DNA of 64,000 nucleotides from Volvox africanus (lineage: Eukaryota; Chlorophyta; Chlorophyceae; Chlamydomonadales; Volvocaceae): NCBI GenBank assembly GCA_030268105.1, contig BSDZ01000103.1:496001-560000 (forward strand), given 5' to 3'. The notes under the pieces are model-generated. The model had not been told where the DNA came from, did not search any database, and saw nothing but the letters and a program-made list of their open reading frames with translations. The translations under genes and the position numbers were made by a program. Shown here piece by piece: positions 63,601-64,000 of this stretch. Within the stretch, counting starts at the first letter, position 1. Every line of letters starts with the position of its first letter.

Positions 63601-64000
63601 ATCCCATCTTTTTTCATTAACTAAAACTACGCGCGGGTTGCATGCATGTATGTGGCAGCAGTGTGCGCACATGCAGCTTTGTGGTATTTTGCCTTCGTAA
63701 TAAATTATGAAGGGCTTTGCGAATGATGTTTACGAATGGTTTACAAAGCTGGTTGTGAATATTGAAGAAGGCCGTTCCCGGAGTCTATCCCAGCCTTTGC
63801 GCCGTACTCCTGTTATGCCAACTTCAGATGAGTTCCTGCAACTGCTCCTGCATACAAGTCACATGACCACTGACAATCAATGCCTTTGCGTGTTTAATGC
63901 TTAAATTGCATGGGTTATGGGTTTCCGGTCCCATGATTCCATACCCGTCATGTGAAGGTGCATCACCCGCCCCGCCATCGCCGCCGCCTTCACCTCCGCC
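39374..64000 (+). CDS. Gene 2 (3' end outside window): secreted protein with helical N-terminus, seven F-type lectin domains and one SUEL domain
   Basis: This entry is the span of a spliced gene with 28 exons here: 39374-39671, 40199-40412, 42216-42331, 43327-43498, 43655-43710, 44186-44488, 45002-45412, 45931-45975, 46395-46496, 46789-47196, 47559-47603, 47939-48052, 48794-49198, 50048-50089, 50326-50448, 51025-51429, 51672-51713, 52506-52586, 52964-53365, 53867-53914, 55149-55628, 55719-56144, 56336-56629, 58709-58753, 61166-61291, 61897-62295, 62990-63031, 63958-64000. All junctions keep frame; all are phase 1 except two phase-2 introns in the N-terminal region. The order is signal peptide, unknown helical region, then seven repeats of proline-rich linker plus lectin domain, with the SUEL domain inside the sixth. 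It is a tandem paralogue of gene 1, same strand, about 2.5 kb downstream. Confidence 0.75.
40199..40412 (+). CDS. Gene 2 exon 2: N-terminal helical region
   Basis: Predicted from frame continuity: acceptor TGTTGGAG (weak pyrimidine tract), donor GTACGT, phase 1 in and phase 2 out. It codes SMELSIVSPRSVLLAPPATG... through VLYSATQAGG. The start of this exon is the least certain part of the gene. Confidence 0.5.
40413..42215 (+). other. Intron 2 of gene 2, 1.8 kb
   Basis: Holds two degenerate copies of an ~200-bp repeat (41330-41500 and 41770-41960) also seen at 52036-52250, and a perfect 10-bp-stem hairpin with a 5-A loop at 41506-41530. Confidence 0.5.
42216..42331 (+). CDS. Gene 2 exon 3: N-terminal helical region
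   Basis: 116 nt between acceptor CCGTACAG and donor GTAGGC, phase 2 in and phase 1 out. Codes AIDQLLVLGEFLLSYLRHWG... to YAISEEL. It has no ATG of its own; it was found by matching phases and coding-like composition. Both neighbours fit in frame. Confidence 0.6.
43327..43498 (+). CDS. Gene 2 exon 4: N-terminal helical region
   Basis: 172 nt after acceptor AACACAG. Codes NEEGRLTVREVVLDSLSVAR... to RRALEPFLD; ends phase 2 before GTACGA. Strongly helical and charged. Confidence 0.65.
43655..43710 (+). CDS. Gene 2 exon 5: end of helical region
   Basis: 56 nt after acceptor TGTCGCAG; codes LLRLLDLAEDAVNAFYDDG and returns to phase 1 before GTGCGG, the phase needed by the cassettes that follow. 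Confidence 0.6.
44186..44488 (+). CDS. Gene 2 proline-rich exon 1 (101 residues)
   Basis: 303 nt, NRLPPPPRPPKPPSPPSPP... to PPALPPDSG, acceptor CCTCACAG, donor GTAAGT. Long Pro/Ser linker between the helical region and the first lectin domain. Confidence 0.8.
44782..44846 (+). repeat. Short dispersed repeat, ~65 bp
   Basis: AGGTGCAGAAGCACC through CTCTCAACTACTACA; same family as 4560-4640. Confidence 0.5.
45002..45412 (+). CDS. Gene 2 F-type lectin domain 1, main exon
   Basis: 411 nt, acceptor ATGTGCAG. Codes NIAMKRGTYSSSS, AVDGDKN, YRWLSINLFSAYDISQIVIW, then KRQDCCLEY, the best match in the window to the RxDCC motif of sugar-binding F-type lectins, though the second basic residue expected four residues after Asp-Cys-Cys is absent. 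Ends SLNPST before GTGAGT. Confidence 0.85.
45931..45975 (+). CDS. Gene 2 lectin domain 1, terminal strand exon
   Basis: 45 nt, LTLQVADVQVYGTY; acceptor TGCCGCAG, donor GTGAGT. Confidence 0.8.
46133..46231. mobile_element. MITE-like element, 99 bp
   Basis: Starts TGTGGTATCCTGGGGTATC and ends ACAGAGATACAAC; intact family member in the intron before linker 2. Confidence 0.55.
46395..46496 (+). CDS. Gene 2 proline-rich exon 2
   Basis: 102 nt, TKSWPLSPPASPPPSPPR... to KPHVNG, acceptor TGTACAG, donor GTAAGT. Confidence 0.75.
46789..47196 (+). CDS. Gene 2 F-type lectin domain 2, main exon
   Basis: 408 nt, acceptor GTCGTAG. NLALDKPAYSSGRYTPAVRAVDG, GRWLSIDLLAEYDISRIVFW, NNDDCCWMELDGAEIRIG, GRWITVQSFSPFT. 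The NNDDCCW and GAEIRIG spacing is the closest to textbook F-type lectins here apart from the missing Arg. Confidence 0.85.
47559..47603 (+). CDS. Gene 2 lectin domain 2, terminal strand exon
   Basis: 45 nt, ISLRVAEMEVYGMP; acceptor CGTGCCAG, donor GTAAGT. Confidence 0.8.
47939..48052 (+). CDS. Gene 2 proline-rich exon 3
   Basis: 114 nt, TSPLPSPAPPLPPSPPVPRR... to LSNYGG, acceptor ACCATAG, donor GTGAGT. Confidence 0.75.
48794..49198 (+). CDS. Gene 2 F-type lectin domain 3, main exon (gene-1-like)
   Basis: 405 nt, acceptor CTGCTGCAG. Sequence is of gene-1 type: YYPASWAVDGNISTIAS, ARYDISRIVLWNDDKGGCCYYYLL, ending GRWITIQGSGYYT. The upstream intron (48400-48793) also resembles 19200-19595 of gene 1. 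Confidence 0.85.
49724..49777 (-). mobile_element. Truncated Copia-type LTR fragment
   Basis: GCTAGAACGGATCGCTACAAA through CATCATTTGATGACA matches the end of the LTRs at 16434 and 59884. Confidence 0.45.
50048..50089 (+). CDS. Gene 2 lectin domain 3, terminal strand exon
   Basis: 42 nt, VLELAEIEVYAKL; the usual Tyr-Gly is Tyr-Ala. Acceptor ATTGCAG, donor GTAAGT. Confidence 0.8.
50326..50448 (+). CDS. Gene 2 proline-rich exon 4 (gene-1-like)
   Basis: 123 nt, PPWPPSPPLPPVPSPSPRPP... to PPGTLFG, nearly the gene-1 linker; acceptor GGTCCCAG, donor GTGAGT. Confidence 0.75.
51025..51429 (+). CDS. Gene 2 F-type lectin domain 4, main exon (gene-1-like)
   Basis: 405 nt, acceptor CTGATGCAG. Almost the same protein as 48794-49198 (NDDTGSCCYYYLL instead of NDDKGGCC; GFGYYT end), a recent duplicate. 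Donor GTAAGA. Confidence 0.85.
51672..51713 (+). CDS. Gene 2 lectin domain 4, terminal strand exon
   Basis: 42 nt, LLKLAEIELSGNL; Tyr of the YG signature replaced by Ser. Acceptor TTTCGCAG, donor GTAAGT. Confidence 0.75.
51900..52045. repeat. 23-bp tandem repeat GACGACTAACGATATCTCGATAA
   Basis: About six units, three central ones perfect, in the intron before proline-rich exon 5. The array leads into an ~200-bp repeat also found at 41330-41500. Confidence 0.8.
52506..52586 (+). CDS. Gene 2 proline-rich exon 5
   Basis: 81 nt, VSPSPPPPSPFPQPPRPPRP then LRPSSS, acceptor TTCTTCAG, donor GTGGGC. Shortest linker in the gene. Confidence 0.7.
52964..53365 (+). CDS. Gene 2 F-type lectin domain 5, main exon
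   Basis: 402 nt, acceptor TGTCACAG. NLALRKPTYSSGGEYPVSQAVDG, KWISIDLRANCSVSRIVLW, NNEDCCWADYKDSEIRLGFRS, SRWVTVQSLIKFE, donor GTAAGT. The exon has no ATG in frame and was read from conserved motifs. It has an extra Cys in RANCSVS. Confidence 0.8.
53867..53914 (+). CDS. Gene 2 lectin domain 5, terminal strand exon
   Basis: 48 nt, DNPLRVAEIEVYGTI; acceptor CTTGCAG, donor GTGAGC. Confidence 0.8.
53915..55148 (+). other. Intron before the long proline-rich exon of gene 2
   Basis: Contains a dispersed segment near 54100-54175 and an AGCTTCAAGAAAGCCGACACC fragment near 54950; its content parallels the intron 33349-34379 of gene 1. The 167-residue ORF starting at 54507 has no recognisable domain. 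Confidence 0.5.
55149..55628 (+). CDS. Gene 2 long proline-rich exon 6 (160 residues)
   Basis: 480 nt, TSPPPPRKSPLLPSPPSP... to PPLSPATG, acceptor GCTTGCAG, donor GTATGT. Counterpart of 34380-34805. Confidence 0.8.
55719..56144 (+). CDS. Gene 2 F-type lectin domain 6, main exon (SUEL-associated, no Cys pair)
   Basis: 426 nt, near copy of 35013-35432: NIALSKPAYPANSNFW, YRWLSVDLGAIWDISRFVIVKRQEYFDST, GRWITVEGQLNK. The Cys pair is again replaced, here by Tyr-Phe. Donor GTGCGT. Confidence 0.85.
56336..56629 (+). CDS. Gene 2 SUEL / rhamnose-binding-lectin domain exon
   Basis: 294 nt with FYGRSDNTTC, YNCLGKNTC and DPCFGTYKW; same Cys pattern as 35624-35917 and the same splice sites (GTGAAG and GTATGT). 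Substitutions are few and mostly conservative, such as LNIL for LYIL. Confidence 0.85.
56630..58708 (+). other. Intron after the gene 2 SUEL exon, 2.1 kb
   Basis: The first ~90 bp are close to 35918-36050. A dispersed segment lies at 56770-56880, an unexplained open frame at 57535-57825 and a short repeat fragment near 58570-58620. Confidence 0.5.
57535..57825 (+). pseudogene. Unidentified coding-like open frame inside an intron
   Basis: An open frame without ATG reads DLFCPQAISAWGKKAGGDYA... FLYWHAFDQDLQ... then a stop at 57823-57825. Its composition looks more protein-like than chance, but I recognise no family. It may be a scrap of a transposon gene or retrosequence. Confidence 0.25.
58709..58753 (+). 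CDS. Gene 2 lectin domain 6, terminal strand exon
   Basis: 45 nt, IFLQVAELEVYGTL; acceptor TTTGCAG, donor GTAAGG. It is 2.1 kb from the SUEL exon. Confidence 0.8.
59884..60124 (-). mobile_element. Copia-type LTR, 241 bp
   Basis: On the minus strand starts TGTTATCATATGATG right after the purine-rich CGAGGGGGCG and ends GGTAGTCTACA. Same length as 16434-16674. Confidence 0.65.
60237..60320 (-). pseudogene. C-terminal fragment of Copia pol (RNase H end)
   Basis: Minus-strand translation DMVADVLTKALGEIKFKKC continues to GLAK and a stop, then a short untranslated stretch, a purine tract and the LTR. This is the standard order at the 3' end of a Ty1/Copia element. Only ~28 codons remain; the rest of the element is missing. 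Confidence 0.65.
61166..61291 (+). CDS. Gene 2 proline-rich exon 7
   Basis: 126 nt, TSPLPPSPSPLPPKPSPPNP then WPIPAAPQVPGSPWAPWAPD; acceptor GATCACAG, donor GTGCGA. Unusual for its Trp-rich second half. Confidence 0.75.
61375..61472. mobile_element. MITE-like element, 98 bp
   Basis: Starts GTTGTATCTCTGTTGTGTC and ends CCCCAGGATACTACACA; opposite orientation to 3712-3809. A further degenerate copy ends near 61633. Confidence 0.55.
61897..62295 (+). CDS. Gene 2 F-type lectin domain 7, main exon
   Basis: 399 nt, acceptor ATTCACAG. NIAVDKPTYSSGGYYPGAFAVDG, TSHSYPDNTYPWISVDL, NNDDCCWNDVLGGEIRIGFRS, GRWITLQNTLSG, donor GTAAGT. The only copy with a His (TSHSYPD) near the position where F-type lectins carry their sugar-contacting His. 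Confidence 0.85.
62990..63031 (+). CDS. Gene 2 lectin domain 7, terminal strand exon
   Basis: 42 nt, YLRVAELEVYGTI; acceptor CCTTCAG, donor GTAAGT. Confidence 0.8.
63268..63375 (+). repeat. Dispersed repeat, ~110 bp
   Basis: GTGTTACACTGTGGGCGACTC through GGCTTTGTCTG; copies near 36241-36350, 50538-50632, 20820-20950 and 18050-18170. Class unknown. Confidence 0.5.
63958..64000 (+). CDS. Gene 2 proline-rich exon 8 (cut by window end)
   Basis: Acceptor ATGTGAAG; reads ASPAPPSPPPSPP to the window edge, so another cassette probably follows. Confidence 0.65.
   Translation, partial: MHHPPRHRRRLHLR

Overview
The window is eukaryotic nuclear DNA, most likely from a green alga. Evidence: every supportable gene is cut into short exons by GT-AG introns; the proteins have (Ser-Pro)n linkers like those of volvocine/chlamydomonad wall and matrix glycoproteins; an interstitial (TTTTAGGG)n tract matches the Chlamydomonas-type telomere repeat; and the introns are full of short dispersed repeats and G-rich minisatellites. 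The species cannot be named from the sequence.

Layout. Two large plus-strand genes lie head to tail. Gene 1 enters from the left (last 10 bases of a proline-rich exon at 1-10) and ends at a stop at 36842-36844; the exons proposed here join in one frame to 1906 residues. About 2.5 kb of intergenic DNA follows. Gene 2 starts at ATG 39374 with a signal peptide and runs off the right edge (28 exons here, about 1895 codons). Both are built from one cassette: a proline-rich exon (called P), a ~400-nt exon (F1) carrying most of an F-type lectin/F5-8C-like jelly-roll domain, and a ~42-nt exon (F2) carrying the last strand (pattern LRVAEIEVYG). Nearly all introns are phase 1, so cassettes are symmetrical and can be gained or lost without frameshift. 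Gene 1 shows nine such domains here and gene 2 seven. In one domain of each gene a complete SUEL/rhamnose-binding-lectin exon sits between F1 and F2. Gene 2 also has five N-terminal exons coding for a predicted secreted helical region that I do not recognise.

Evolution. Positions 16866-32180 hold a 6.72-kb tandem segmental duplication (two full copies and a truncated third) that adds two lectin cassettes per copy. Copies 1 and 2 are almost identical, so recent unequal crossing-over (or an assembly artefact) is likely. A recombinant junction at the proline-rich exon 32060-32179 and a mosaic F1 exon at 32385-32795 record further exchange. Blocks with their introns have also moved between the genes (34.4-36.2 kb with 55.1-56.7 kb; 19.2-20.0 kb with 48.4-49.2 kb).

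Mobile and repeated DNA. Introns contain Ty1/Copia-type LTR fragments (one preserving the C-terminus of pol), an ~0.6-0.8-kb element with GGGGCCCC-rich ends (three copies, one split by an LTR), ~98-bp MITE-like elements, other short dispersed repeats, a 16-bp minisatellite (11.47-12.15 kb), 12-bp and 23-bp tandem repeats, and G-rich (GGGGGAC)n tracts. No tRNA, rRNA, CRISPR or prokaryotic operon signal was seen.

Likely role (inference): two secreted, hydroxyproline-rich, multivalent lectin-like extracellular matrix or surface proteins evolving by exon shuffling and gene conversion.
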